From assembly GCA_030653365.1 (NCBI GenBank), contig JAURZL010000007.1, positions 622,011-686,010 of the forward strand: a stretch of DNA of 64,000 nucleotides, written 5' to 3'. The stretch comes from Anaerolineaceae bacterium (lineage in GTDB: Bacteria; Chloroflexota; Anaerolineae; Anaerolineales; Anaerolineaceae). The position numbers were made by a program, and so were the translations under genes. Position 1 is the first letter of the stretch, and every line of letters starts with the position of its first letter. Under the pieces are notes generated by a model that was not told where the DNA came from, did no database searches, and saw only the letters and a list, made by a program, of their open reading frames with translations. Positions 35,604 through 45,182 of this stretch are shown here, piece after piece.

Positions 35604-36467
35604 ATGTCAAAAATCGCCATCATTACGGATAGCACAGCGCAATTTCCAAATCCTAATTTTTTAGGCAAAGATCTGGTTCGATTAATTCCTTTGAACATTC
35701 AAATCAATGATACTGTTTATAAAGAAGGATTAGGAGTAAGAACAAATGATTTGCCAATTTCCACGACCGAAGGAAATAATGCCAAAATTATTATTCCCAC
35801 GCCTGTTGAAATCGCGGAACAATTTTCTTTTTTATTACGAAAATTTAATGAATTATTAGTCATAACAAATTCTGCAAATCTAACAACACTTTATGAAAAT
35901 TCTGTTGAGGCTGTTAAATTAATCCAGGGTGAAACGAGTATACAGGTGATCAATTCACAATCAATCGCTACTGGATTGGGAATGATTGTTCAGGCTGCAG
36001 CAGAATTCATAACAAATGGGGGCACCTTAACAGAAACAGATCGTCAGGTTCGCCAACTTATCCCTCATGTTTATACATTATTTTGTACTCCTTGTTTAAA
36101 ATATTTATTCAATATTGGAATTCTTGAACATTCTCAAGCAGTTGTTGGAGAGATGTTGAATCTTCATCCAATTTTTACACTCGAAGAAGGATATCCACAG
36201 GCAATCTGTAAAGTAAGAAATTTTAGACACGCCCAGGATTATTTTCAAGAATTTATTGAAGAATATGATGACTTAATTCATATATCTTTGTTAAAAGGAA
36301 TTCATACACAAGGAATAGATAATCGAGTTCTTAAATTATTTGTTCAGGAGAATTTTCCTGAGACACCTTTTAGTGAACACAGAATAAATCCTTATTTAGG
36401 AGCTATTTTCGGCCCAAAAACACTTGGATTAATAATTTTTGAACGTCCATATTCGCTTTCAGGCTAA
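35604..36467 (+). CDS. DegV family fatty-acid-binding protein (FakB-like)
   Basis: 287 residues. The N-terminus IAIITDSTAQFPN matches the DegV start (ITDSt), followed by LVITNSANLTTLYENS and NSQSIATGLGMIVQAA, which corresponds to the DegV second motif. The normal length is about 280. DegV proteins bind one fatty acid and present it to FakA, whose gene is immediately upstream, so FakB is a reasonable function. The chain specificity cannot be read from the sequence. Confidence 0.9.
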   Translation: MSKIAIITDSTAQFPNPNFLGKDLVRLIPLNIQINDTVYKEGLGVRTNDLPISTTEGNNAKIIIPTPVEIAEQFSFLLRKFNELLVITNSANLTTLYENSVEAVKLIQGETSIQVINSQSIATGLGMIVQAAAEFITNGGTLTETDRQVRQLIPHVYTLFCTPCLKYLFNIGILEHSQAVVGEMLNLHPIFTLEEGYPQAICKVRNFRHAQDYFQEFIEEYDDLIHISLLKGIHTQGIDNRVLKLFVQENFPETPFSEHRINPYLGAIFGPKTLGLIIFERPYSLSG

Positions 36468-36482
36468 ACGACTATTAAGTAA

Positions 36483-38915
36483 ATGTTGCCTTCACTAGAA
36501 AAATTATCTAAGTTTCTAATGTTAGAAATTGAACGGAACTATGACAATCGTTCTGTTATTGGTGGTTTAGAAAATATTTGTCAAACATGGAAACAAGAAG
36601 CTTTGATACAGGGTGTTTCATTTGATCTTGCCAATTGGATTTGTGAAACGTTGTCTGCTTATTCTTTGATGGATCATAACAAAAGAATTAATTCCATAAA
36701 AATTATTTTGGAAAAAATTAAACCAGTAGAGATAGACAAAACAAATAAGACTTCCGACATTGAAATCAAAATAAATAAAGCTGCTTATCAAGAAAATTCA
36801 GAGAGTATACAAAAAAATATTCAAAAAAAAGCTGAATTTGATATTGAAGAAGCATTATCGCATCCAGTCACCAATGTTCCTGGTATAGGGAAATATCGAG
36901 CGCAGGGATTATCAAAATTAAATATTTACTCAATTAAAGACCTGATATATTATTTTCCAAGAAAACATGAAGATTTCAGTAATTTAAAAACAATTAATAA
37001 GATTGAATTCGGAAAATCAATTTCTATTGCAGCAACGCTCAAAAGTATTTATTCAAGAAATCTTAGAGGTGGAAAACAAAAGATTACGGAATTGGTTCTA
37101 GAGGATGATACTGGAAACCTACGGGTTACATTTTTCAACCAGCCATACCTCGAAAAATCACTTAGACCTGGTATTCGAATTATTGTTTCAGGAAAAGTTG
37201 AAATGTATATGGGGAGATTCGTTCTGAATAATCCTGAATGGATTGAATTGGGACAAGGTGGCGTGAATCCTAATCGTTTATTTCCATATTATGCCTTAAC
37301 CAAAAATATTACACAAAAATGGTTGCGAGAAATAATTGCCAAACAAATTCAGATGTGGGCGCCAAAGGTTTCAGATTTTTTCTCAGTGGAATTCTTGAAA
37401 AAAGCCGATTTACTCGATTTGCCAACTGCTCTGGTAAATATTCACTTTCCAGAAAACGCTGAGCTAAAGAAAAAAGCAGAGGAACGGTTTTCCTTTCAAG
37501 ACACATTTTTCTTGCATTTATCTATGTTGAGACAAAAAAAGCAATGGAAACAAGTTTCAGCAAAGAAAATAATTTTTTCTAATGAGTTTCATGAAGATCT
37601 TGTTCATAGTTTGCCTTACTCACTGACAAATGCACAATCGAAATGTATTTCCGAGATTTGCAAAGACTTGACATCAGGACAACCAATGAGCCGCCTGGTG
37701 CAAGGCGATGTCGGTTCTGGCAAAACAATCGTAGCTGCAATTATTATCGCAGGTGTAATAAAAAATGGTTATCAATCTGCAGTTATGGCTCCAACGGGTA
37801 TTTTAGCAGAACAACTCTATAATAATATTCGAGATTTTCTGATAACAAATCAGATACTCTCGAGTGATGAAATCTGTTTTCTGTCGGGTGATACTTCAGA
37901 AAAAGAAAAAATTCGAATAAAAGACAGGTTAAAGAATGGCAGTATTAAAGTTGCTGTTGGAACGCATGCACTAATTGAGGATCCAATAGAATTTAAAAAT
38001 CTTGAATTCGTCGTGATTGATGAACAACACAGGTTTGGGGTCATGCAGAGAAAGCGGATTCGATCTAAAGGTGCTTCTTCACATCTACTGGTAATGACTG
38101 CTACACCCATCCCCAGAACATTAGCCTTGACAATCTATGGTGATTTGGACTTATCAATAATTTATGAAATTCCCCCTGGAAGAAAAGAGATTAAGACATC
38201 AATTGTTAAACCTGCAATCAGAAATCAAGCTTACAATTTAATTAAAAACCAGATTAATGATGGTTTTCAGGCATTCATTGTCTATCCACTGATTGAATCT
38301 GATGATATTGCATTATTCGAATCTAATGCTGCTGTTAATGAATTCAGTCGTCTGAAAAAGGAAATCTTTCCAGATGCAAAACTTGGATTATTACATGGAA
38401 GAATGCGATCTGAAGAAAAAGAAAAAGTAATGAAAGAATTTCGAAATGGTTATTTCCAAATTTTAGTTACGACAACAGTAATTGAAGTTGGTGTTGATGT
38501 GCCTAATGCGACATTGATGATGATTGAAGGGGCAAATCGTTTTGGATTGTCACAATTGCACCAATTACGAGGAAGAGTTGGTCGAGGATCACACCAATCA
38601 TACTGTTTACTGGTAGCAGAGAATGAAGATGCAGTAGAAAATGAACGACTAAAAGCAATGATTGAAACAAATGACGGTTTTAGACTGGCTGAAATTGACC
38701 TGAACCAGCGAGGTCCCGGTGATTTTATTGGTACCAGACAATCTGGCTATAAAGAAATTCGTTTTTCTACTATAATGAATGTGAAATTAATCGATAAAGC
38801 CAGAACATTTGCAAGGGAAGTAATCGAAAAAGACCCTACTTTTATTAATGACGAAAGTCATCTATATAAGATAATAATGAATGAATACTTGCAAAAAATG
38901 ATTGGAGAAAAATAA
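36483..38915 (+). CDS. recG: ATP-dependent DNA helicase RecG
   Basis: Remodels stalled forks and branched DNA. 810 residues, longer than E. coli RecG (693), owing to an N-terminal extension of about 120 residues before the HhH-like GIGKYRAQGLSKLNI. The OB-fold wedge spans about 165-260. Helicase motifs: GDVGSGKT (I), DEQH (II), MTATPIPRTLA (III), then LLHGRMRSEEKE, TTTVIEVGVDVPNAT and QLRGRVGRG (VI). The C-terminus has the RecG-specific DLNQRGPGDFIGTRQSG. Operon with degV and coaD. Confidence 0.96.
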   Translation: MLPSLEKLSKFLMLEIERNYDNRSVIGGLENICQTWKQEALIQGVSFDLANWICETLSAYSLMDHNKRINSIKIILEKIKPVEIDKTNKTSDIEIKINKAAYQENSESIQKNIQKKAEFDIEEALSHPVTNVPGIGKYRAQGLSKLNIYSIKDLIYYFPRKHEDFSNLKTINKIEFGKSISIAATLKSIYSRNLRGGKQKITELVLEDDTGNLRVTFFNQPYLEKSLRPGIRIIVSGKVEMYMGRFVLNNPEWIELGQGGVNPNRLFPYYALTKNITQKWLREIIAKQIQMWAPKVSDFFSVEFLKKADLLDLPTALVNIHFPENAELKKKAEERFSFQDTFFLHLSMLRQKKQWKQVSAKKIIFSNEFHEDLVHSLPYSLTNAQSKCISEICKDLTSGQPMSRLVQGDVGSGKTIVAAIIIAGVIKNGYQSAVMAPTGILAEQLYNNIRDFLITNQILSSDEICFLSGDTSEKEKIRIKDRLKNGSIKVAVGTHALIEDPIEFKNLEFVVIDEQHRFGVMQRKRIRSKGASSHLLVMTATPIPRTLALTIYGDLDLSIIYEIPPGRKEIKTSIVKPAIRNQAYNLIKNQINDGFQAFIVYPLIESDDIALFESNAAVNEFSRLKKEIFPDAKLGLLHGRMRSEEKEKVMKEFRNGYFQILVTTTVIEVGVDVPNATLMMIEGANRFGLSQLHQLRGRVGRGSHQSYCLLVAENEDAVENERLKAMIETNDGFRLAEIDLNQRGPGDFIGTRQSGYKEIRFSTIMNVKLIDKARTFAREVIEKDPTFINDESHLYKIIMNEYLQKMIGEK

Positions 38916-38920
38916 TAAAA

Positions 38921-39445
38921 ATGGTAAGAGCTTTGTTTCCTGGAACTTTTGATCCCATCCATAATGGTCACATCGATATTGCGACCAGAGCAGCAAAAAT
39001 TTTCGATGAGGTTGTTGTTGCTGTCTATGATCGACCATTGAAAAATTTGCTCTTTCCACCTGAAGAACGGCTTTTACTTACAAAAGCCACATTATCTCAT
39101 ATAGAAAACATCAAAGTTGTAGGATATAGTGGATTAACAGTAGCTTTTGCACAAAAAATTGGAGCCAAAGTTATTGTTCGTGGATTGCGTGTAATTTCAG
39201 ATTTTGAACATGAATTTCGAATGGCTTTAGCCAATAAACACCTTGCCCCGGATATTGAGATGGCAGCATTAATTACCAATGAACAATATACATTTTTATC
39301 TTCATCCACAGTCAGGGAAATAGCTTCATTAGGCGGTGATTATTCCCGGATGGTTCCAAAAATTGTAAAAGAAGCATTGGGTAAACGATTTTTAGATCTG
39401 GGTGAAGACCAAAATGTAGTACAACCAACTTATTTACGTGATTAA
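38921..39445 (+). CDS. coaD: Pantetheine-phosphate adenylyltransferase
   Basis: Fourth step of coenzyme A synthesis: 4'-phosphopantetheine plus ATP gives dephospho-CoA. Nucleotidyltransferase motif GTFDPIHNGHIDIATRA, RGLRVISDFEHEFRMALAN, and LSSSTVREIASLGG in place of the family ISSTxVREIA. 174 residues, normal length. 5 bp after recG; recG-(rsmD)-coaD is a common order in Clostridia. Confidence 0.96.
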   Translation: MVRALFPGTFDPIHNGHIDIATRAAKIFDEVVVAVYDRPLKNLLFPPEERLLLTKATLSHIENIKVVGYSGLTVAFAQKIGAKVIVRGLRVISDFEHEFRMALANKHLAPDIEMAALITNEQYTFLSSSTVREIASLGGDYSRMVPKIVKEALGKRFLDLGEDQNVVQPTYLRD

Positions 39446-39485
39446 TTTTTTTATAAACTCATTTTAGCGATAACCTGGAGGATCC

Positions 39486-39950
39486 ATGGACATCTTACAT
39501 CTTGTTGATCGATTGGAAGAATTATTCAACGAAAGCCGCCCACTACCGATGATGCGTAAAGTTATCGTTGATGAAGATAAAATGTTGAGTATTATTGATC
39601 AAATGCGTGTTTCAATTCCAGAAGAAATTAAAAAGGCCCAACAATTAGTTGCCCAAAGAGATCGATTAATTGCGCAAGGGCAAGAAGAAGCAAATAGAAC
39701 CCTTCAATTAGCAAGGGAAAAAGCCAGTCAATTAGTTGAAAAAGATGCAATTGTTCAAAATGCTCAAATGAGAGCAGGTCAAATCATTGAACAGGCTAAA
39801 CAAGAAAGTGAGATCAATCGGATTGAGGCTGATCAATATATAATTACCTCGCTAACTGACCTGGAAAAAGAATTGGAAGTATTACTCGTTCAGGTCAAAA
39901 ATGGAATAACAGCCCTCCAAAGTATTGCAAAGCCTTCTGCTGAAAATTAA
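39486..39950 (+). CDS. Coiled-coil protein of unknown function
   Basis: 154 residues. The segment from about residue 45 to 125 is a continuous charged coiled coil rich in Ala, Glu and Gln (for example AQQLVAQRDRLIAQGQEEANR), resembling ATP synthase subunit b or DivIVA-like proteins, but with no TM helix or family signature. A short N-terminal part MDILHLVDRLEELFNESRPLPM could bind a partner. Strong TGGAGG before ATG. Last gene of the asp23-coaD operon, abutting convergent lon. Function unknown. Confidence 0.8.
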   Translation: MDILHLVDRLEELFNESRPLPMMRKVIVDEDKMLSIIDQMRVSIPEEIKKAQQLVAQRDRLIAQGQEEANRTLQLAREKASQLVEKDAIVQNAQMRAGQIIEQAKQESEINRIEADQYIITSLTDLEKELEVLLVQVKNGITALQSIAKPSAEN

Positions 39951-42416
39951 TTATTTTTCTTTGGTCTTCTTCGCAGGTTTTTTTGTCTCAGTTAATGGTT
40001 CCGCAGGTAAAAGCACTTCTTCAATTACTTGATCCATATGTTTGACAAGTACAATATCAAGTTGTTTTTTGACTTTTTTTGATAAATCTATCAAGTCTTT
40101 TTCATTTTTAATAGGAATGATGATTTTCGAAATTCCCGCACGATGAGCCGCCAATACTTTTTCTCGAATTCCTCCAACTGGAAGTATTCTGCCTCTGAGT
40201 GTAATTTCTCCAGTTAAAGCCACATCTTTTCGAATCTTTCTATTTGTAAACGCAGAAATTAATGCACAGGCGATTGTTATGCCTGCACTCGGTCCGTCTT
40301 TTTGAATTCCACCTTCTGGAATATGGATATGGACATCCACATTTTCATATATTTCAGGATCTACCTCAAAAACACCTGATTTTGATTTCATATAGGACAT
40401 AGCAGCCTGTGCAGATTCCTGCATTACCTCCCCGATTTGGCCGGTTATTTGAAGATTTCCTTTTCCATCAATGATTAATACTTCTACCGGCATGATGTCC
40501 CCCCCACTTTCCGTCCAGGCCATCGCTGTAGCTACACCAATTTCATCTTCATGTTCAGCTTCTAAATCAAATATCTGTTGTGGCCCAAGAAACTTTTCTA
40601 TATGGGATGATTCAATTTTTGAAGGATAACTTTTGCTTTCAGTTTTTAACCTGGCAATTTTTCGGCATATTCTTCCAATCTCTCGCTCTAGATTTCTAAC
40701 ACCTGCTTCATAGGTGTAATTCCGAATAATCTGCCGAATGGATCCTTCTGGAAATTGGATATTCAAATCTTCAATACCTGTTTCGTGAATCTGTCTTGGA
40801 ATTAAGAATAATTTGGAAATCATTACCTTTTCATCTTCGATATAACTAGGGAATTCAATTACTTCCATTCGATCCAATAATGCTGGTGGAATTGACATTG
40901 CTGTGTTTGCTGTCGTGATAAACATTACTTTTGACAGATCATAGTCGAGTTCCAGATAATGATCTGAATATTCTTTATTTTGCTCCGGATCAAGAACTTC
41001 TAGAAGTGCAGCTGAAGGATCACCTCTAAAATCTGATCCCAATTTATCAATTTCATCCAGCATAAATAATGGATTATTTGTTCCAGCCTTTTTCATCGTT
41101 TGAAGGATACGACCTGGTAATGCCCCAATGTAAGTTCTTCGATGACCGCGAATTTCAGCTTCATCCCTGACACCACCTAATGAAACTCTTACAAATTTTT
41201 TGCCTAATGCTTCAGAAATGGAACGACCCAAGGATGTCTTTCCAGTACCAGGAGAACCAACAAAACATAAAATGGGTTGTTTGGTATCTTGTGGTTTTAA
41301 TTTCTGAACAGCAATGTATTCGAGTAATCGATCTTTTACTTTACCTAAACCATAATGATTCTTTTCAAGAACTTGATTTGCGTGCTGTACATCCAAATTA
41401 TCATCTGTCGTCTCAAACCAGGGCAAATCGATTATCCAATCAATATAGGACCGAATAATCCCCGTTTCAGGTGACATTGGCGGCATCTGGTTTAACCGGT
41501 CAATCTCTTTATTCACAACTAACCTTGCATCATCAGGTAATTGCTTATTCTTAACTTTCTCTTTCAACTCTGATAATTCATTGATAAAAGGATCGCCTTC
41601 CCCTAATTCAGATTGAATTGCTTTCAATTGCTCTCGTAAATAATATTCACGTTGAGATTTATCGACCTCATTTTGGATCTTGATTTGAATTTCATCCTCT
41701 AATTCAAGGACATCCAATTCTTGAGCCAAAATTCCATTCAGGTATTTCAACCTTTCTCTCGGATTGATCTCAGCAATCAATTTCCTTCGATCATCTGGAT
41801 TAATCGATAAGGCAGAAGATATCATATCTGTCAACCAGGATGGATCTTGAATGTTTACTGCAAATAAATGTGCTTCATCTGAAATGCTTTTATCTAATTG
41901 AACACATTTTTCAAAAAGATCTTTGCTGATTCTCATCAAAGCCTTTATATGTCGATCTTTGCTGGTTGGTTCATTAACGATTCTGGCTTTTACTTTAAAG
42001 TAAGGTTCTTCTTGTATTATTTCAATGATTTCAACCCTTCGTCTGCCCTGGATTAATGCTGAATAATCACCTTCAGGAAGAGTCATAATTTTTCCAACTG
42101 AAATTTCAGTAGCAATGGGTAAAAATTCTGGTTGTCCATCTGACAAGTTTTCTGGATCAAAAACATAAAGAGCAACCAGTGTTTCAAAATTCTTTAAAGC
42201 GTTTTGGATTGCATTGTAATTTATGCCAATATTAATCAATATTGGTGTGATCATTCTTGGAAAAACAACTAAATCTCTGACGATGATTGCAGAACACTCA
42301 AATTCTCCATTTGAATCAGGTTCAAAATTTGGAAATTGATACAATTCATCTGATCTATGTTTCAATGGTATTGGAAATTCCTCAGTATTATCTAAAAACC
42401 AATTATCATTTGTCAT
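39951..42416 (-). CDS. lon: ATP-dependent protease Lon
   Basis: Cytoplasmic AAA+ protease for damaged and regulatory proteins. 821 residues: N-terminal substrate domain (about 38-240), coiled coil, AAA+ module with Walker A GSPGTGKTSLG and FMLDEIDKLGSDFRGDPSAALLEVLDPEQN, and a C-terminal protease with the Ser of DGPSAGI and Lys of REKVLAAHRAG forming the Ser-Lys dyad. Lys-rich C-terminal tail. The start overlaps the folC stop by 4 bp. No HrcA or CIRCE element is visible nearby. Confidence 0.97.
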   Translation of the reverse strand: MTNDNWFLDNTEEFPIPLKHRSDELYQFPNFEPDSNGEFECSAIIVRDLVVFPRMITPILINIGINYNAIQNALKNFETLVALYVFDPENLSDGQPEFLPIATEISVGKIMTLPEGDYSALIQGRRRVEIIEIIQEEPYFKVKARIVNEPTSKDRHIKALMRISKDLFEKCVQLDKSISDEAHLFAVNIQDPSWLTDMISSALSINPDDRRKLIAEINPRERLKYLNGILAQELDVLELEDEIQIKIQNEVDKSQREYYLREQLKAIQSELGEGDPFINELSELKEKVKNKQLPDDARLVVNKEIDRLNQMPPMSPETGIIRSYIDWIIDLPWFETTDDNLDVQHANQVLEKNHYGLGKVKDRLLEYIAVQKLKPQDTKQPILCFVGSPGTGKTSLGRSISEALGKKFVRVSLGGVRDEAEIRGHRRTYIGALPGRILQTMKKAGTNNPLFMLDEIDKLGSDFRGDPSAALLEVLDPEQNKEYSDHYLELDYDLSKVMFITTANTAMSIPPALLDRMEVIEFPSYIEDEKVMISKLFLIPRQIHETGIEDLNIQFPEGSIRQIIRNYTYEAGVRNLEREIGRICRKIARLKTESKSYPSKIESSHIEKFLGPQQIFDLEAEHEDEIGVATAMAWTESGGDIMPVEVLIIDGKGNLQITGQIGEVMQESAQAAMSYMKSKSGVFEVDPEIYENVDVHIHIPEGGIQKDGPSAGITIACALISAFTNRKIRKDVALTGEITLRGRILPVGGIREKVLAAHRAGISKIIIPIKNEKDLIDLSKKVKKQLDIVLVKHMDQVIEEVLLPAEPLTETKKPAKKTKEK

Positions 42417-43810
42417 TGGTTCCCTTTCATTGTCGACTTTTTGTCTTGCATTTCAAACCACACGTCTCTCATTCCACCTGCAACAAAAATACTTCCTGCA
42501 ATCAATATTAAATTTTCTTTCCCAGCCAAAGTTAAAGCTTTATCAAATGCTTCTTCTAACGATTGGGTGGGGATCGCTCGAACGCCCATTTGATTTGCTT
42601 TTACAACTAGATCCTCTGGAGAAATCGCCCGTGGATGGATTGACTTAGTAGTAATCACGATTTTTACTCGTGGCAATAATTCTACCAACATTCCATCGAT
42701 ATCTTTATCTTCGGAAGCACCAAACACAAGGACGACTGGAATTCCAGGAAAATAATCATCAACAGCGTTTCTTAATCTTAATGCAGATTCTCGATTATGA
42801 GCAGAATCAATCACAATAAATGGTCTCCGGCTCAGGACTTCAAATCTACCAGGCCAATTTACATTTGAGAATCCCTTTCGAATGCTCTTATCAGTAATAT
42901 TGAGTCCATTTTGGCGAAGTACCATTAGCGTTGTGAAAGCGGTTGCTGCATTTTGTACTTGATGAAACCCAAGTAATGGAATATGAAATTTCGTAGGTTC
43001 CCAATCCTCTCTACCTGCACTTTCAATATATGCATTTACTGCAATTTGATCTTCTTTTGGCCATACAAAAAATTTTTGACCACTTAAAGATTTTGCTGCT
43101 TGTGCATATAAGTAATCTTTTCCTACCTGAAAAATTTGTGAGTTTCTTTCTTCAGCGATTTTATTAAGAACAAATGAAGCTTCATCTTTTTGAGGTGCTA
43201 TAACAACAGGCGTATTTGGTTTAATAATTCCACCTTTTTCAAAAGCTATTTTTGCTAAAGTGTCTCCTAAAACGTTCATATGATCTAAAGATAAAGACGT
43301 AATAACCGAAATCAACGGACTAACAATATTGGTAGCGTCTAATCTACCCCCTAGACCGACCTCGATAACTGCAAAATCAACATTTTTCTTTTTAAAATAG
43401 ATAAAAGCCATTGCAGTCATCAACTCAAATGTAGTAATTTCTTCAACCATTGGAATTTTCGGTCGCATTTCGTCAACAATTTCTATCATTTCCTCATGTC
43501 TCAATGGAGTGAAATTCACCTGAATTCGTTCACAAAAATCATGTAAATGGGGAGATGTATAAAATCCAACTTTATATCCCTCTTCAAATAGTGCCTGAGC
43601 AATTAATGCAGAAGTGGACCCTTTGCCTTTTGTTCCAGCAACATGAATAATTGGATATGATTTTTGTGGACTATCAAATAAATTCATAAAATTATGCATT
43701 CGACCCAGATTGAACTTATCCTCTGTATATCTCATATTTCTGGTCATACTATAATCAATGAATGTATATAAATAGTCCAAAGCTTCCTGATATTGTTTTT
43801 CGATATCCAT
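42413..43810 (-). CDS. folC: Dihydrofolate synthase / folylpolyglutamate synthase
   Basis: Adds glutamate to dihydropteroate and folates. Mur ligase-type P-loop HVAGTKGKGSTSALIAQAL, then FAVIEVGLGGRLDATNIV, TSLSLDHMNVLG and IDSAHNRESA. About 465 residues. The ATG at 43810 follows GGGAG at a good distance, so I prefer it to the GTG at 43822, which is part of that Shine-Dalgarno. It overlaps lon by 4 bp and would be co-transcribed with it. Confidence 0.95.
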   Translation of the reverse strand: MDIEKQYQEALDYLYTFIDYSMTRNMRYTEDKFNLGRMHNFMNLFDSPQKSYPIIHVAGTKGKGSTSALIAQALFEEGYKVGFYTSPHLHDFCERIQVNFTPLRHEEMIEIVDEMRPKIPMVEEITTFELMTAMAFIYFKKKNVDFAVIEVGLGGRLDATNIVSPLISVITSLSLDHMNVLGDTLAKIAFEKGGIIKPNTPVVIAPQKDEASFVLNKIAEERNSQIFQVGKDYLYAQAAKSLSGQKFFVWPKEDQIAVNAYIESAGREDWEPTKFHIPLLGFHQVQNAATAFTTLMVLRQNGLNITDKSIRKGFSNVNWPGRFEVLSRRPFIVIDSAHNRESALRLRNAVDDYFPGIPVVLVFGASEDKDIDGMLVELLPRVKIVITTKSIHPRAISPEDLVVKANQMGVRAIPTQSLEEAFDKALTLAGKENLILIAGSIFVAGGMRDVWFEMQDKKSTMKGNQ

Positions 43811-43935
43811 TAATACTCCCACATACTAGATTAGATTTGAATTCTACCTAACGCAATTTGATTACGCAAGTACAATTTACTACGATGAGAAATTTACTGT
43901 TCATTTTGTCCAAATAACTAAGGTTATATTTTAAT

Positions 43936-44220
43936 ATGTCGTTATGCTATCTTGAAATAAAAGTTGATTTGCCGCTTTCACAAAATATTAAAGACAAAAG
44001 GGGAATACTCAAATCATTAATTTCCCGAGTATCAAATAAATTCAATGTATCAATTGCTGAAATCGGTTTACATGATTATTGGAAATCATCTTTAATCGGT
44101 ATAGCGATAGTCGCAAATGACGGAAAAATTTTTGATTCCATGGTTGAGTCAATCATTTCGTTTATCGAATCCTCATATCCAAACATTACCATCTCCATCG
44201 AGAATAGAGAATTTTTATGA
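43936..44220 (+). CDS. DUF503 family protein
   Basis: 94 residues of the DUF503 (YlxP-like) family: LSQNIKDKRGILKSLISRVSNKFNVSIAEIG is the typical N-terminal half, with DYWKSSLIGIAIVANDG next. In Firmicutes the gene lies between infB and rbfA and is thought to be linked to ribosome maturation, but that context is absent here. No clear Shine-Dalgarno; an AAGG sits about 13 bases before the ATG. Divergent from folC. Confidence 0.88.
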   Translation: MSLCYLEIKVDLPLSQNIKDKRGILKSLISRVSNKFNVSIAEIGLHDYWKSSLIGIAIVANDGKIFDSMVESIISFIESSYPNITISIENREFL

Positions 44221-44246
44221 GGAGAAAGGTGTCATCTCAATAAATA

Positions 44247-44291
44247 AGTGTTGGCGGGTGTTTTTCACTAGTCTTACCGCAAAAAAACACT
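44247..44291 (+). other. Possible structured leader before the SDR gene
   Basis: Between DUF503 and the SDR gene three nested pairs are possible: AGTGTT (44247-44252) with AACACT (44286-44291), GCGG (44254-44257) with CCGC (44277-44280), and an inner GTG/CAC. The fold is imperfect and no known RNA class is matched, so this is a low-confidence element; it might also act as a terminator or attenuator. Confidence 0.25.
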
Positions 44292-44327
44292 CTGTCCTAA
44301 AAGGTGAAAAGAAACGGAGAAAGTCAC

Positions 44328-45119
44328 ATGGATTTAAATTTAGATAAAAAAGTTGTGTTTATCGCTGGCTCAAGTAGAGGTTTAGGATATGCAACTGCGG
44401 CACAATTAGCGCGAGAAAAAGCGATTGTAATTATTAATGGCAGAGACAAAGAGAAACTTGATATTGCTGCAGAAAATTTAACCAATTTAACTGAGGTAAA
44501 AATATATCCATTCTATGGAGATGTAACTGATTCCGAGTTTCCTGAGAAATTATTGGAGTTTATTAAAAACAAATTTGCGAAATTGGATATATTGATTACA
44601 AATGCAGGAGGACCTCCTCCTGGAGGTTTTGAATCAATAACAGACAATGCCTGGCAAAATGCTTTCGAATTATCTTTCTTAAGTCATGTACGCTTGATCA
44701 GGACTTTACTACCATTACTGCGATTATCTAAAACTGCGAATGTTTTAACAATCACCTCGTATTCGGTAAAACAACCGATACCCAACTTGATTCTTTCCAA
44801 CTCAATAAGGGCTGCAACAATAGGATTAACGAAAACGTTGGCACTTGAATTGGGGCATGAAGGTATCAGATTTAACTCGGTCTTACCTGGGTGGACAAAA
44901 ACCGAAAGAGTAAATACACTGATGGAAAATCGTGCGAAATTAAATAATTCTTCAATTGAAGAAGAAATAATAAAACAATCTCATGAAAGTCCATTAAGAA
45001 GAATGGCTGAGCCTGCAGAATTTGCCGATATCGCAACTTTCTTGGTCTCACCCAGAGCTTCATACTTAACTGGCACAATGCTTTCAATCGATGGAGGAAT
45101 GGTCAAAGGAATTTTTTAG
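44328..45119 (+). CDS. SDR-family protein with altered catalytic motif
   Basis: 263 residues. Rossmann motif GSSRGLGYA (residues 14-22) and NAGGPPPGG (92-100). The catalytic tetrad deviates: Ser144 is present, but the YxxxK motif reads Ser157-x3-Arg161 in NLILSNSIRAATIGLTK. This matches the atypical 3-oxoacyl-ACP reductase-like SDR subgroup, whose reaction is unknown. The C-terminus SYLTGTMLSIDGG is normal. ATG 44328 is chosen for the GGAGAAAG before it. Confidence 0.88.
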   Translation: MDLNLDKKVVFIAGSSRGLGYATAAQLAREKAIVIINGRDKEKLDIAAENLTNLTEVKIYPFYGDVTDSEFPEKLLEFIKNKFAKLDILITNAGGPPPGGFESITDNAWQNAFELSFLSHVRLIRTLLPLLRLSKTANVLTITSYSVKQPIPNLILSNSIRAATIGLTKTLALELGHEGIRFNSVLPGWTKTERVNTLMENRAKLNNSSIEEEIIKQSHESPLRRMAEPAEFADIATFLVSPRASYLTGTMLSIDGGMVKGIF

Positions 45120-45182
45120 TGGTTATGGTTTTCAAGTACAATTGGAAAACTTCATTATTATTTATTGGTTGTAGGAGAAAAC

